Positions 1 through 8,413 of a DNA stretch of 64,000 bases are shown here, piece after piece. Below the pieces are notes generated by a model. The model searched no databases. It was given only the letters and a program-made list of their open reading frames with translations, and was not told where the DNA came from. The stretch is from Psychrobacillus sp. FSL K6-2836 (GTDB lineage Bacteria > Bacillota > Bacilli > Bacillales_A > Planococcaceae): contig NZ_JBBOOM010000001.1 in NCBI RefSeq assembly GCF_038003085.1, positions 2,914,001-2,978,000 on the forward strand. The letters are read 5' to 3'. The position numbers and the translations under genes were made by a program. The stretch's first letter is position 1. The number at the start of each line of letters is the position of its first letter.

Positions 1-604
1 TAGATATGGTTATGAAGTGGTTGCTCCAACAAACTTCGAAAATATTATTAATGATATTTTAAGAGAAAAATCTGATTTAATACTTTTAGACATAAACCTA
101 CCTGTAACTGATGGATACTATATATGCAGAGAAATAAGGAAAAAATCCGATGTGCCGATAATAGTAGTTACGAGCAGGGATAACGAGATGGACGAACTTA
201 TGAGTATGAATTTAGGTGCGGATGATTTTATTACAAAACCATACAATACTCAAATTCTTTTGGCAAGAATCGAATCTATATTAAGAAGAGTTCATGGATC
301 TAGTAATCGAGATACCATTGCTTATAATGATCTAAAGCTTAATTTATCCAATGGCACTGTTACTTATAAAGGCAATACAGCAGAGTTAACGAAAAATGAA
401 CTCAAAATACTCTCCTGCCTGATTAAAAATAAAGGAAAAATCGTTTCAAGGGACGATTTAATGGACTTTATGTGGAACTCGGATATTTTTGTGGATGATA
501 ATAACTTATCTGTTAATGTTACAAGGTTAAGAAAAAAACTTGAAGGAGTAGGGATGAAGGAAAATATTGAAACAAGACGTGGATTAGGTTATATACTACC
601 ATGA
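1..604 (+). CDS. OmpR-family response regulator, 5'-truncated by window edge (BceR-like)
   Basis: DNA-binding response regulator of a peptide-sensing two-component system. The reading frame is open from base 2, so the true start lies before the window; the GTG at 17 is internal, because the residues before it (RYGYE) already fit a receiver domain. The phospho-acceptor Asp is in LILLDINLP, followed by the conserved TSRD and FITKPY (switch Lys) segments. The C-terminal half is an OmpR/PhoB winged helix ending in ENIETRRGLGYIL. The stop overlaps the start of the kinase gene (ATGA). Context (kinase, then ABC transporter) points to the BceR/YvcP/PsdR type that responds to cell-wall-active peptides; the inducer cannot be read from sequence. 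Confidence 0.93.
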   Translation, partial: RYGYEVVAPTNFENIINDILREKSDLILLDINLPVTDGYYICREIRKKSDVPIIVVTSRDNEMDELMSMNLGADDFITKPYNTQILLARIESILRRVHGSSNRDTIAYNDLKLNLSNGTVTYKGNTAELTKNELKILSCLIKNKGKIVSRDDLMDFMWNSDIFVDDNNLSVNVTRLRKKLEGVGMKENIETRRGLGYILP

Positions 605-1614
605 ATTTAAAGGACTATTTAAAAGACAGAACACTATTCCTGCTCATTAACTTTATATTACTAATCATCATATGTGGCATTATGTTCCTAGTTAGCATAA
701 GCAATAATATAATTATCTTTATGTTTAGCTTATGGGTTTTACCCCTTCTTTCTTATTTCATCGTAGAATTTATTAAACAAAAGAATTTCTACAACGAGCT
801 AAACGCCATAATGGATAGTTTAGATCAAAAATATTTGCTTTCTGAAATTATGAAAGAACCTGAATCTATCGAAGGTAAAATGTTATACGAATTATTAAAA
901 CAGGCAAATAAGGATATGCACGAGCACGTAAAGAAACATCGAGAAATGCAAAGTGACTATAGAGAGTATATAGAGACTTGGGTACATGAGATTAAGACCC
1001 CTATTGCATCCGCAAGATTAATGATTGAAAATAATCAAAATGAAATAACTAGGAATATTAACTATGAAATGAAGAAAATTGAGGAATATATTGAACAAGT
1101 ACTTTACTATTCAAGAAGTAATGATGTAAGTAAAGATTATATTATAAAAGAAATCTCTTTAGAGACCCTTGTTAGAAGTGTTATAAAGAAAAATTCCAGA
1201 GACTTTATTAGCAGAAGTATTTCCATTGATATTGAAGCGGTAGAAGGAAATGTATACAGCGATGCGAAATGGCTAGAATTTATTTTAAATCAACTAATTG
1301 GAAATGCTATTAAATATACCAAGGGCAGTAAGGGAAAAGTTAAAATTTCTACTATTAGAAACGAAAACAATATTGTACTTACAATAGAGGATAATGGCAT
1401 AGGGATTCTAGATAAAGACATAGGAAGAGTTTTTGAAAAAGGATTTACAGGTGAAAATGGAAGGAAGTTTGGAAGGTCTACCGGTATTGGTTTATACTTG
1501 TGTCAAAAGCTTGCTGCACAGCTTGGCTTAGGGCTAACTTTAACTTCAAAATCAGGAGAAGGCACAATGGTTAGCATTATTTTTCCCTTAGGAAGCGTAA
1601 ATTTAATGAATTGA
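601..1614 (+). CDS. Intramembrane-sensing histidine kinase (BceS-like)
   Basis: 337-residue sensor kinase. Two membrane segments (about residues 12-32 and 37-56) are joined by a very short loop, the hallmark of intramembrane-sensing kinases that get their signal from a partner ABC transporter. The phospho-acceptor is His129 in TWVHEIKTPIA. An HATPase domain follows with NQLIGNAIKYT (N box), DNGIGI (G1) and STGIGLYLC (G2). It is translationally coupled to the regulator upstream (ATGA overlap). Family knowledge: such kinases pair with BceAB-type permeases, and one is encoded 1.4 kb downstream. Confidence 0.93.
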   Translation: MNLKDYLKDRTLFLLINFILLIIICGIMFLVSISNNIIIFMFSLWVLPLLSYFIVEFIKQKNFYNELNAIMDSLDQKYLLSEIMKEPESIEGKMLYELLKQANKDMHEHVKKHREMQSDYREYIETWVHEIKTPIASARLMIENNQNEITRNINYEMKKIEEYIEQVLYYSRSNDVSKDYIIKEISLETLVRSVIKKNSRDFISRSISIDIEAVEGNVYSDAKWLEFILNQLIGNAIKYTKGSKGKVKISTIRNENNIVLTIEDNGIGILDKDIGRVFEKGFTGENGRKFGRSTGIGLYLCQKLAAQLGLGLTLTSKSGEGTMVSIIFPLGSVNLMN

Positions 1615-1626
1615 TTTTTTGGTGTG

Positions 1627-1662
1627 ACGGATTTATGGCAATAGCTATAAATCCGTTTTTTT
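1627..1662 (+). terminator. Rho-independent terminator after the kinase gene
   Basis: The 10-bp stem ACGGATTTAT / ATAAATCCGT has a 10-nt loop and is followed by seven T. It ends the regulator-kinase transcript, so the downstream genes need their own promoter or read-through. Confidence 0.85.
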
Positions 1663-1773
1663 ATGCCTAACCTAACCTTGCAAAAATGTAACTTTAATAA
1701 AACAAAAACGAATATGTCCTCCTAGTGACTATTGATAAGATGTGTATAAGAAATCAAATTAGGAGGAATTGAA

Positions 1774-2190
1774 ATGAAAAAAATAGTAATCACAATATTG
1801 GCAGCCTTATTTTTATTCGCTGGAGTTTTCTTTACGTACGAATACATCACGGATCAAAAGATTGTAGATGGTGTTGTGTCAAAAAGTATCGATGGCAAGG
1901 GAAAACCTGTAGATATAACAACTGAGTTCTCACCAGATGATACGATTTATTTTGGTGCGAAAGCTAACAGATTTTGGATAAAAAAAGCAGAAGTCGTATG
2001 GTATAAAGGTGAAATTGCAACAGCAAACAGATTGTTAGTTGAGGAAGGAATTGAGCTTAACAAAGCGGGATACTTTACTACCGAGCTATCTGTTCCGGAA
2101 GGCCTTGATGAAGGTCATTATAGTGTTACGATTTATGTAGATGGTAAGAAGATTCGAGAAACAGACACCGAATTTGATATTAAAAAATAG
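1774..2190 (+). CDS. Small secreted or membrane-anchored protein of unknown function
   Basis: 138 residues with an AGGAGG ribosome binding site. Residues 1-25 form an N-terminal hydrophobic segment with a positively charged start (MKKIVITILAALFLFAG), either an uncleaved anchor or a signal peptide. There is no lipobox Cys. The rest is rich in beta-type alternation and ends EGHYSVTIYVDGKKIRETD, suggesting a small beta-sandwich; no family is recognised. It sits between the Bce-like kinase and its transporter genes, so it may be an accessory or immunity component of peptide sensing. That role is inference from position only. Confidence 0.75.
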   Translation: MKKIVITILAALFLFAGVFFTYEYITDQKIVDGVVSKSIDGKGKPVDITTEFSPDDTIYFGAKANRFWIKKAEVVWYKGEIATANRLLVEEGIELNKAGYFTTELSVPEGLDEGHYSVTIYVDGKKIRETDTEFDIKK

Positions 2191-2246
2191 AGAAATATGC
2201 GTAAACGACTATTTAAAAAGCTCATAAAACATATGGAGGAAAAGTA

Positions 2247-3014
2247 ATGCAAACTATACTAAACGTTGAAAAAATTGAAAAGTATTATGGCAATAAAGGC
2301 AATATAACAAAGGCTATTAATAATATAAGCTTCCGTGTTGAAAAGGGAGAGTTTGTAGGAATAATGGGTCCATCTGGAAGTGGCAAAACGACACTCCTAA
2401 ATTGTGTATCAACTATTGATACTGTGACGACTGGTCACATAATTATAAATAATAAAGATATTACAGCTCTTAAGAAAAAAGCATTGGAAGACTTCAGACG
2501 TGATGAATTAGGTTTTATCTTCCAAGATTTTAACCTTCTAGATACACTGACTGCTTACGAAAATATAGCTTTGGCCTTAACTATTCAAAACAGGAATATT
2601 AAAGAAATAGATCGACTGATAAAAAAAGTTGCGGATAAACTTGAAATTACTGAAATACTTAGCAAATATCCCTTTCAAATCTCTGGAGGGCAAAAGCAAA
2701 GAGTAGCATCCGCAAGAGCTTTGGTTACAGAGCCTTCTCTAATTTTAGCCGACGAGCCTACTGGTGCCTTGGATTCGAAATCTGCAAGATTACTTTTAGA
2801 TTCATTTGAAAAGCTGAACAAAGAACTTCATTCGACAATACTAATGGTTACCCATGATGCGTTTACAGCAAGTTATGCTAATAGAATTTTGTTTATAAAA
2901 GATGGACGGATTTTCAATGAATTAATACGTGGGGATGACTCAAGAAAGGAATTCTTCAATAAAATCATTGAAGTGGTAACTTTGCTTGGAGGAGATATTG
3001 GCCATGTTCTCTAA
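2247..3014 (+). CDS. BceA-type ABC transporter ATP-binding protein
   Basis: 255-residue nucleotide-binding subunit. Walker A is GPSGSGKTT (about residues 41-49), the Q-loop is FIFQDFNLLD, the signature is ISGGQKQR, Walker B is LILADEPTGALDS and the H-loop is MVTHD. This MacB/BceA pattern is typical of transporters handling antimicrobial peptides. The start is supported by GGAGG seven bases upstream. The 3' end overlaps the permease gene by 11 bases, indicating translational coupling. Confidence 0.95.
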   Translation: MQTILNVEKIEKYYGNKGNITKAINNISFRVEKGEFVGIMGPSGSGKTTLLNCVSTIDTVTTGHIIINNKDITALKKKALEDFRRDELGFIFQDFNLLDTLTAYENIALALTIQNRNIKEIDRLIKKVADKLEITEILSKYPFQISGGQKQRVASARALVTEPSLILADEPTGALDSKSARLLLDSFEKLNKELHSTILMVTHDAFTASYANRILFIKDGRIFNELIRGDDSRKEFFNKIIEVVTLLGGDIGHVL

Positions 3015-5025
3015 AATAGCAATTAATAACGTAAAAAGAAGCTTTAAAGATTATTCAATCTATTTTCTTACGCTAACCTTTGCAGTTTGTATATTTTACA
3101 GTTTCAATTCGATTGATGATCAAACTGCCATGCTTGAAATGAGTAAAAGTACTGCAAACTTTATGGCAACACTAAATAACCTCATCGCAGGGACATCCAT
3201 ATTTGTATCTTTTGTTCTCGGTGGGTTAATCATTTATGCGAATAATTTTTTAATAAAAAAGCGAAAAAAAGAACTAGGCATATATATGACTTTAGGAATG
3301 TCAAAGAGAAAAATTTCAAAAATATTTATCTTTGAAACGCTGTTGATAGGCTTCATCTCCCTAGCGGTTGGAATAATATTCGGAATTTTAGTATCACAGG
3401 GTATGTCCGTTATTACAGCGCAACTTTTGGCGGTAGACATAGACCAGTATAAATTTATGATTTCAATTAGTGCTATGGTTAAATCTATTGTATATTTTGG
3501 AATCATATTCCTCCTTGTGATGATCTTCAATCAAGTAACAATTTCTAAATACAAATTGATTGATATGCTAAATGCTTCAAAGAAAAATGAAGAAGTGAAG
3601 CTGAGCAACACTTTAGTCTCAATGGTTATATTTATTTTATCAGTGATCCTTTTGGTAAATTCGTATATCCTCATACAAAAGAATGGGTTAAATTCGGAAG
3701 GTGCTTTACTGATCGTTATTGTTTTGATGGGAGTAATAGGTACGCTGTTATTCTTTTTGAGTCTTTCCAATTTCTTTATCCATATTGTACAAAAGAGAAA
3801 AAGAATCTATCTAAAAGGGTTAAATGTTTTTATCTTAAGGCAGATCAATAACAAAATTAATACGAACTTCCTATCGATGTCTGCAATATGTCTTATGCTT
3901 TTTTTAACCATTACACTTTTGTTTACAATGTTTGGTTATAAAGGTATTTACGATAAAATGTTAGAGGGAAATACTTCTTTTGATGCTTCTTCTTGGCTTA
4001 TGACGGACGAAGAGCAAAAGGTAAATGATATTGAAGAATATTTAGAGATAGTGAACTTTGAGTTTGAAGACTATGAAAAACATTCATTTTATAGTGTATA
4101 TGAACTTAACCTTACTTTAGAGAACTTGTTATTTGATTATTTGAGTGAGCAGGAGATAATCGATTTTAGGGAAAACTATATGGATGGTCCTTTATCTGCA
4201 ATGAAAATATCAGACTATAATTCAAACCTAAAGCTTAAAGGACAAGAGCCTATTGATTTAAAGGATAATGAGGTTTTAGTTGTATCGAACTATGCGCAGA
4301 TTAATGGTGCATTGGATGCCTTTATGGAAAATGAAAACCAAATAACAATTGAAAATAAAATTTATACTATAAAAAATGATGCTCCAATTGAAGAGAATAT
4401 ATTGACTACCGGAACAATCATAGACTTCTTTTTCCTTATTATCCCGGATAGCTTTACAGCTGACTTACACCTAGCTTCAACAGGTTTTAACGTGATCTAT
4501 GATGAAAGCCATGCTGAAAAATCAGAAGAGAAATTTTCAAACCTATTTGAAACTATTTCAGGAAACACTTATATAGAAGACAAATTTATTTTAGTTTTTG
4601 GAAATACAATAGACCAAGTACATACAAGAGTGCATGGTTCAACTGCAACGATTGTATTCTTTGGAGTATATTTAGGTATCATTTTTCTTATATCTAGCGC
4701 AGCTGTTTTAGCATTACAACAGCTATCGGATGCAAGTGAAAGTTTAGAACGATATAAATCACTAAAGAAGATCGGAGTCACAGAAAAGCAGATAAACAAA
4801 GCAATATTAATACAAACTTTTATTTATTTTATGGTGCCATTAGGTTTGGCTATCATTCATTCTATAGTTGGGATAGTTGTAGTCAATGAAATTTTCAGAA
4901 CCTACAGTCAGAGTATCATTGGCAGTTCTTTATTTATGATAGCCTTTGCCCTTGTAATAATCTATGGCGGATACTTTTATGCAACATATGTTAGCTTTAA
5001 GAATATCGTTAGAAATAGCAATTAA
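3004..5025 (+). CDS. BceB-type FtsX-domain permease
   Basis: 673-residue membrane subunit starting MFSKIAINNVKRSFKDY, a standard BceB start. ATG 3004 is chosen over an upstream in-frame start at 2986 because it carries GGAGG spacing and matches the family N-terminus. FtsX-like segments lie near residues 50-250 and 520-670. Between them is a large extracellular domain (about 310-520), the usual ligand-interaction region in this family. With the ATPase and the intramembrane kinase it should form a flux-sensing resistance module; the target peptide is unknown. Confidence 0.94.
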   Translation: MFSKIAINNVKRSFKDYSIYFLTLTFAVCIFYSFNSIDDQTAMLEMSKSTANFMATLNNLIAGTSIFVSFVLGGLIIYANNFLIKKRKKELGIYMTLGMSKRKISKIFIFETLLIGFISLAVGIIFGILVSQGMSVITAQLLAVDIDQYKFMISISAMVKSIVYFGIIFLLVMIFNQVTISKYKLIDMLNASKKNEEVKLSNTLVSMVIFILSVILLVNSYILIQKNGLNSEGALLIVIVLMGVIGTLLFFLSLSNFFIHIVQKRKRIYLKGLNVFILRQINNKINTNFLSMSAICLMLFLTITLLFTMFGYKGIYDKMLEGNTSFDASSWLMTDEEQKVNDIEEYLEIVNFEFEDYEKHSFYSVYELNLTLENLLFDYLSEQEIIDFRENYMDGPLSAMKISDYNSNLKLKGQEPIDLKDNEVLVVSNYAQINGALDAFMENENQITIENKIYTIKNDAPIEENILTTGTIIDFFFLIIPDSFTADLHLASTGFNVIYDESHAEKSEEKFSNLFETISGNTYIEDKFILVFGNTIDQVHTRVHGSTATIVFFGVYLGIIFLISSAAVLALQQLSDASESLERYKSLKKIGVTEKQINKAILIQTFIYFMVPLGLAIIHSIVGIVVVNEIFRTYSQSIIGSSLFMIAFALVIIYGGYFYATYVSFKNIVRNSN

Positions 5026-5029
5026 TATA

Positions 5030-5073
5030 GAGGCTTCTCATTAGTTGTGAAAACTATTGGGAAGCTTCTTTTT
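5030..5073 (+). terminator. Terminator hairpin after the permease (also a dispersed short repeat)
   Basis: GAGGCTTCTC pairs imperfectly with GGGAAGCTTC and is followed by five T. A close copy, including the ATTAGTTGTG loop sequence and TTCATTTTCTTTT tail, lies at 12501-12546, and a looser relative at 24483-24526. Confidence 0.7.
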
Positions 5074-5105
5074 CATTTTCTTTTGTAATAATTATAAACA
5101 ATTAG

Positions 5106-5151
5106 CCTGTATCTACGATTACTTGGTAATCTAAGATACAGGTTTTGTATT
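5106..5151 (+). terminator. Second hairpin after the Bce module
   Basis: The 9-bp stem CCTGTATCT / AGATACAGG is followed by TTTTGTATTT. It is probably a backup or opposing-strand terminator in the 617-base gap between 5025 and 5643. Confidence 0.6.
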
Positions 5152-5227
5152 TCAGTTATAATTGTCCCTATATATTTAATCTTATAGATACTTTTTTATA
5201 TGAGTCAATTTCATAATTACTTGTTTC

Positions 5228-5280
5228 TTTTAAAAATACGAATGTTTACTTAATATCGCAATATTATTCGTTTTTTAAAA
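5228..5280. repeat. Long inverted repeat next to the GC-rich element
   Basis: TTTTAAAAATACGAAT (5228-5243 region) pairs with ATTCGTTTTTTAAAA (5266-5280) with one bulge. It is AT-rich and abuts the repeat element that follows. It could be a bidirectional terminator or the target site of the element. Confidence 0.5.
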
Positions 5281-5288
5281 GCGATTCC

Positions 5289-5477
5289 GTTGATTGGAGT
5301 GGCAGGCGGCGACTCCAGCGGGAACAGCGCGAGCTGAAAGCCCGCAGGAAAGACATTGGTCGAACTTTGTTTGACAAATGTCTTTGCGACGAGTAACCGC
5401 AGGAGCATATGTTTTCGTAGTGACGAGGAGATTAAAGCCGTGCCCGCGGAAAGCGTCCGCCTAGAGCGGAAATCAAC
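5289..5477 (+). repeat. GC-rich MITE-like dispersed repeat, copy 1
   Basis: The non-coding block is clearly richer in G+C than its surroundings. It begins GTTGATTGGAGTGG and ends GCGGAAATCAAC, giving 7-bp terminal inverted repeats GTTGATT / AATCAAC. It shares GGCGACTCC near one end and GCCCGCGGAAAGCGTCC near the other with the copy at 11281-11384 (inverted). Its ends also match the GC-rich cores inside the composite repeats at 29.7 kb and 43.6 kb. No ORF is credible. Comparable intergenic repeats are common in Bacillaceae; this is from general knowledge, not a search. Confidence 0.7.
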
Positions 5478-5573
5478 GTTGAAATTGATTCATATGAAAT
5501 ATTTATAAAAATCAATTAAAGATTAAACGCAGATAAAAGAAGAGAATCTTTGTTAAATAAATACTTTTAAAAT

Positions 5574-5602
5574 TGAACCTATTATGCTTTGATAATCGTC
5601 TA
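5574..5602 (+). promoter_or_regulatory. Putative autoregulated ECF sigma promoter
   Basis: TGAACC, 17 bases, CGTCTA lies 41 bases before the ECF sigma start. This fits the TGAAAC-N16/17-CGTC pattern known for SigM/SigW/SigX-type factors, which usually transcribe their own operons. A similar motif precedes the second ECF operon (13313-13340). Confidence 0.6.
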
Positions 5603-5642
5603 ATAGCAGAATTTGAAGTAGGTTGAAAGGGAGGGTAGTAGA

Positions 5643-6170
5643 ATGGACAGCGAAGAAAAAGATTTCATATTAGAAAAAGTGATGATTGAATATGGTAATG
5701 AGTTGGTACGATTGGCATTTTCTTATGTGAAAGATACAGAGATTGCAAAGGATATGGTTCAAAATACGTTTATCAAATGCTACAAAAACGTAGACTCATT
5801 TCGATATGATGCACAAATAAAAACATGGCTCTATCGTATAACCATTAACGAATGTAAAGATTATTTAAAAAGTTGGAATTACAAAATGGTACAAGTAAAA
5901 AGTTTTATTAATGAGACAGCGAGGTCAATATTACCTTCAGTAGAGAAAACAGTTATTGATAAATATAATAATGAAAATATGAAAGATACTATCTCTACTC
6001 TTCCAAAAGAGTATCGAGAAGTCGTTTATCTATTCTACTATGATTCATTAAAAACAGAGGAAATTGCTAAAGTTTTAGATATTCCAGTTAACACAGTGAA
6101 GACTCGATTAAGAAGAGCAAAACAAAGATTACTCTCGATGGTAAAGGAGGCTGAATTTAATGAAAGATAA
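5643..6170 (+). CDS. ECF RNA polymerase sigma factor
   Basis: 175 residues. The sigma-2 region contains LAFSYVKDTEIAKDMVQNTFIKCY and TWLYRITINECKD. The sigma-4 region contains TLPKEYREVVYLFYYDSLKTEEIA and the recognition helix VNTVKTRLRRAKQRL. A GGGAGG ribosome binding site supports the start. The gene overlaps the next gene by 11 bases, the usual arrangement of an ECF factor with its anti-sigma factor. A SigM/SigX/SigV-like envelope-stress role is likely because the two genes downstream encode LCP-fold proteins. Confidence 0.93.
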   Translation: MDSEEKDFILEKVMIEYGNELVRLAFSYVKDTEIAKDMVQNTFIKCYKNVDSFRYDAQIKTWLYRITINECKDYLKSWNYKMVQVKSFINETARSILPSVEKTVIDKYNNENMKDTISTLPKEYREVVYLFYYDSLKTEEIAKVLDIPVNTVKTRLRRAKQRLLSMVKEAEFNER

Positions 6171-7149
6171 ACGATTAATTGATGCATTAAAAAATATGTC
6201 TGAACAAGACCTAAGATTTACGAAAGAAGATCGTGGTAAAGTGTTTGAACAAATTCATAAAATGGAAAAAGAGATTAAACCCCAAAAGAAATCGTTTGCT
6301 TTTATTTCAAAACAATTCTCCATTCTTACAGCTTCTTTATTAGTGGTCGGTTTGTGTATATTTTTGTTTATTCCATCGATTCTTCCTGGAAACCTTACTA
6401 ACGAAAATAACGGAAGTAATACTAGTGGAGTTGTATCGCAAGAAGACGAGTATTTTACCGCTTTATTTATGGTGAAAGATGAAAATGATAGAATACCTAT
6501 TAATCTTTTATTTACTTATAGTAAAGATAAAAAGATGATGAAAGTTGTTTCGATCCCTCGTGATGCTTATACTCCGATATTGGATGATAAATTGACACAT
6601 GCTTATGTTTACGGCTCGGGAGGAGCTGAGAATGTAAGAACTGCAGTTTCAAAACTATTTGATTTACCAATTGATTATTATGCTGTTATGGATTTAGAAA
6701 CCTTTTCAACGGTGATTGATTCAGTGAATGGGATAGAATACGACTTGAAAGAAGATATTCGAGTAAGAGCTATATCTCAAGTTGCATTTGAATTCAAAAA
6801 GGGGAAGCATCGTTTGAATGGCGAAGAGGTTGTGGCATTAATGATGGATGCTACAGTGGGAGAAAGTTTGGGTGAAGAAGACCAATACAATCTCATTAAT
6901 GCAGTGATAAATCAAACAATAAATGGTTTACCAAAAACACAATTAAAACATTTTACCTCTAAAATAGAAGGCAATCTTTCAATTGAAAAATTGTTCGAGA
7001 ATGAAATGGAACTCAATTCAATTCAATTGGTCTCATTAATCGATGGAATAATAAGCTCATCGAAAATAATCTCAGCGACAGAGGGCATTTACTTTATTAA
7101 ATTCGAAAAAGATTTTTTAAATTCAATTACAGAAAAATTAACCAAATAA
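6160..7149 (+). CDS. Putative anti-sigma factor with a degenerate LCP extracellular domain
   Basis: 329 residues: an N-terminal cytoplasmic stretch (1-45, similar in character to ECF anti-sigma N-termini), one membrane segment (about 50-72), then an LCP-like domain. LCP landmarks still visible are VVSIPRDAYTPI, THAYVYGSGGAENV, PIDYYAVMDLETF and GKHRLNGEEVVAL. The catalytic signatures are lost: the GR(S/A)D segment is replaced by NDRIPI, and the R-x-R and DxxR arginines by MMDAT and EEDQYN. The 11-base overlap with the sigma gene supports an anti-sigma role. Reading: a non-catalytic LCP sensor that holds the sigma factor at the membrane. Anti-sigma function is inferred from position and topology. 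Confidence 0.7.
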   Translation: MKDKRLIDALKNMSEQDLRFTKEDRGKVFEQIHKMEKEIKPQKKSFAFISKQFSILTASLLVVGLCIFLFIPSILPGNLTNENNGSNTSGVVSQEDEYFTALFMVKDENDRIPINLLFTYSKDKKMMKVVSIPRDAYTPILDDKLTHAYVYGSGGAENVRTAVSKLFDLPIDYYAVMDLETFSTVIDSVNGIEYDLKEDIRVRAISQVAFEFKKGKHRLNGEEVVALMMDATVGESLGEEDQYNLINAVINQTINGLPKTQLKHFTSKIEGNLSIEKLFENEMELNSIQLVSLIDGIISSSKIISATEGIYFIKFEKDFLNSITEKLTK

Positions 7150-7225
7150 AAGATAAATTTTGGAAAAACATTTATATCTATATAAAGGCGGATTAAACAA
7201 TCAAGTTAAAAGTGAGGAGACTTTA

Positions 7226-8227
7226 TTGAATGAATTAAGAATGGAAAGAAGAGAAACAAATAAAAAGAAATGGACAAAAAGAATAATATTCTTTATTTTG
7301 TTTTTATTATTTATTACAAGTGTCTACGGTGTATTTGTTTTTTATAAAACCAAAAGCGCTTTAGATAACGCACAAGTTGACTTAAATCGTGAGGGTGATA
7401 AGTCAGAACTTAGAGAGGAAGCAGTAAATATTGGGAGTAACCCAATTTCAATTTTACTAATGGGTGTAGAAAGGTACTCGACTGGTGATAAAGACGGACG
7501 AGCGGATACACAAATTGTTATGACGTTGAATCCAAATACAAACGAAATGGCTATGGTGACTATTCCAAGGGATACAAGAGTCAATATTGAAAATGCAGGA
7601 GAATATTCTGGTATTCATAAAATAAATTCAGCATATACCTATGGATCAATCACCGGATATGGAGCTGAAAAACTTCAAGTAGAAACGATTGAAAAACTGC
7701 TTAATATACCTATAGATAAATTTGTTGCAATAGATTTTGATGGTTTTCGAGATATTATTGATGCCATTGGCGGTGTTAACATTGATATAAAAGAAGGATT
7801 TTGGGAAAAAAACATTTACAACAATGACGAGAAAATTTATTTCACCCCTGGTCAAGATAAATTAAATGGAGAAGAGGCTCTTGCTTTCGTTCGTATGAGG
7901 TTGAGAGATGTCAATTTAACCTATTCACGAGATGAAAGACAAAGGCAACTTATAGAGGCGCTAATTAAGCAATTTATTTCAGCAGGAACAATATTTAAAG
8001 TCGATAAAATTACCAGTATACTTGGAGAAAATATAGATACTGATTTAAGTGCTGAAGAAATCTATATTCTACAACAACAGTATTCTAAAATAAATAAATC
8101 TACTATAAAAACAATTCTAATTGGTGGCCAAGATCAGTATGTAAATGGAAGTTCTTATTTTATTCCTGAAGAGTCAGGCATAGAGGAAGTAAGTCAACAA
8201 TTACGTGAATCACTGGAATTAAAATAG
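7226..8227 (+). CDS. LytR-CpsA-Psr (LCP) family cell-wall ligase
   Basis: LCP enzymes transfer glycopolymers such as teichoic acids from lipid carriers to peptidoglycan. The protein has a short basic cytoplasmic N-terminus, one membrane segment (ending around residue 50) and an LCP domain with all signature residues: GRADTQIV, TIPRDTRV, GGVNIDI, AFVRMRLRD and SRDERQRQ. The frame is open from TTG 7160, but that codon has no ribosome binding site; TTG 7226 follows GAGGAG by six bases and is preferred (333 residues), with ATG 7241 an alternative. It is the intact paralog of the preceding pseudo-LCP protein and probably part of the same ECF regulon. Confidence 0.88.
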   Translation: MNELRMERRETNKKKWTKRIIFFILFLLFITSVYGVFVFYKTKSALDNAQVDLNREGDKSELREEAVNIGSNPISILLMGVERYSTGDKDGRADTQIVMTLNPNTNEMAMVTIPRDTRVNIENAGEYSGIHKINSAYTYGSITGYGAEKLQVETIEKLLNIPIDKFVAIDFDGFRDIIDAIGGVNIDIKEGFWEKNIYNNDEKIYFTPGQDKLNGEEALAFVRMRLRDVNLTYSRDERQRQLIEALIKQFISAGTIFKVDKITSILGENIDTDLSAEEIYILQQQYSKINKSTIKTILIGGQDQYVNGSSYFIPEESGIEEVSQQLRESLELK

Positions 8228-8413
8228 ATTAGTCATTTTATAACAAATGTAAATATAATTGATGGATTTAATAAATTTAGTCACCAGTTTTCATTTCATT
8301 AAATCCAGAGTTAGTACAAACTACATAAAATTTACATTTTCATAAATAAAAGTAGAAGGATTATTGGAGAGCGGGTGAGTCTTCAAAACTACAATAGAAG
8401 AGAGGTGTTTAAA

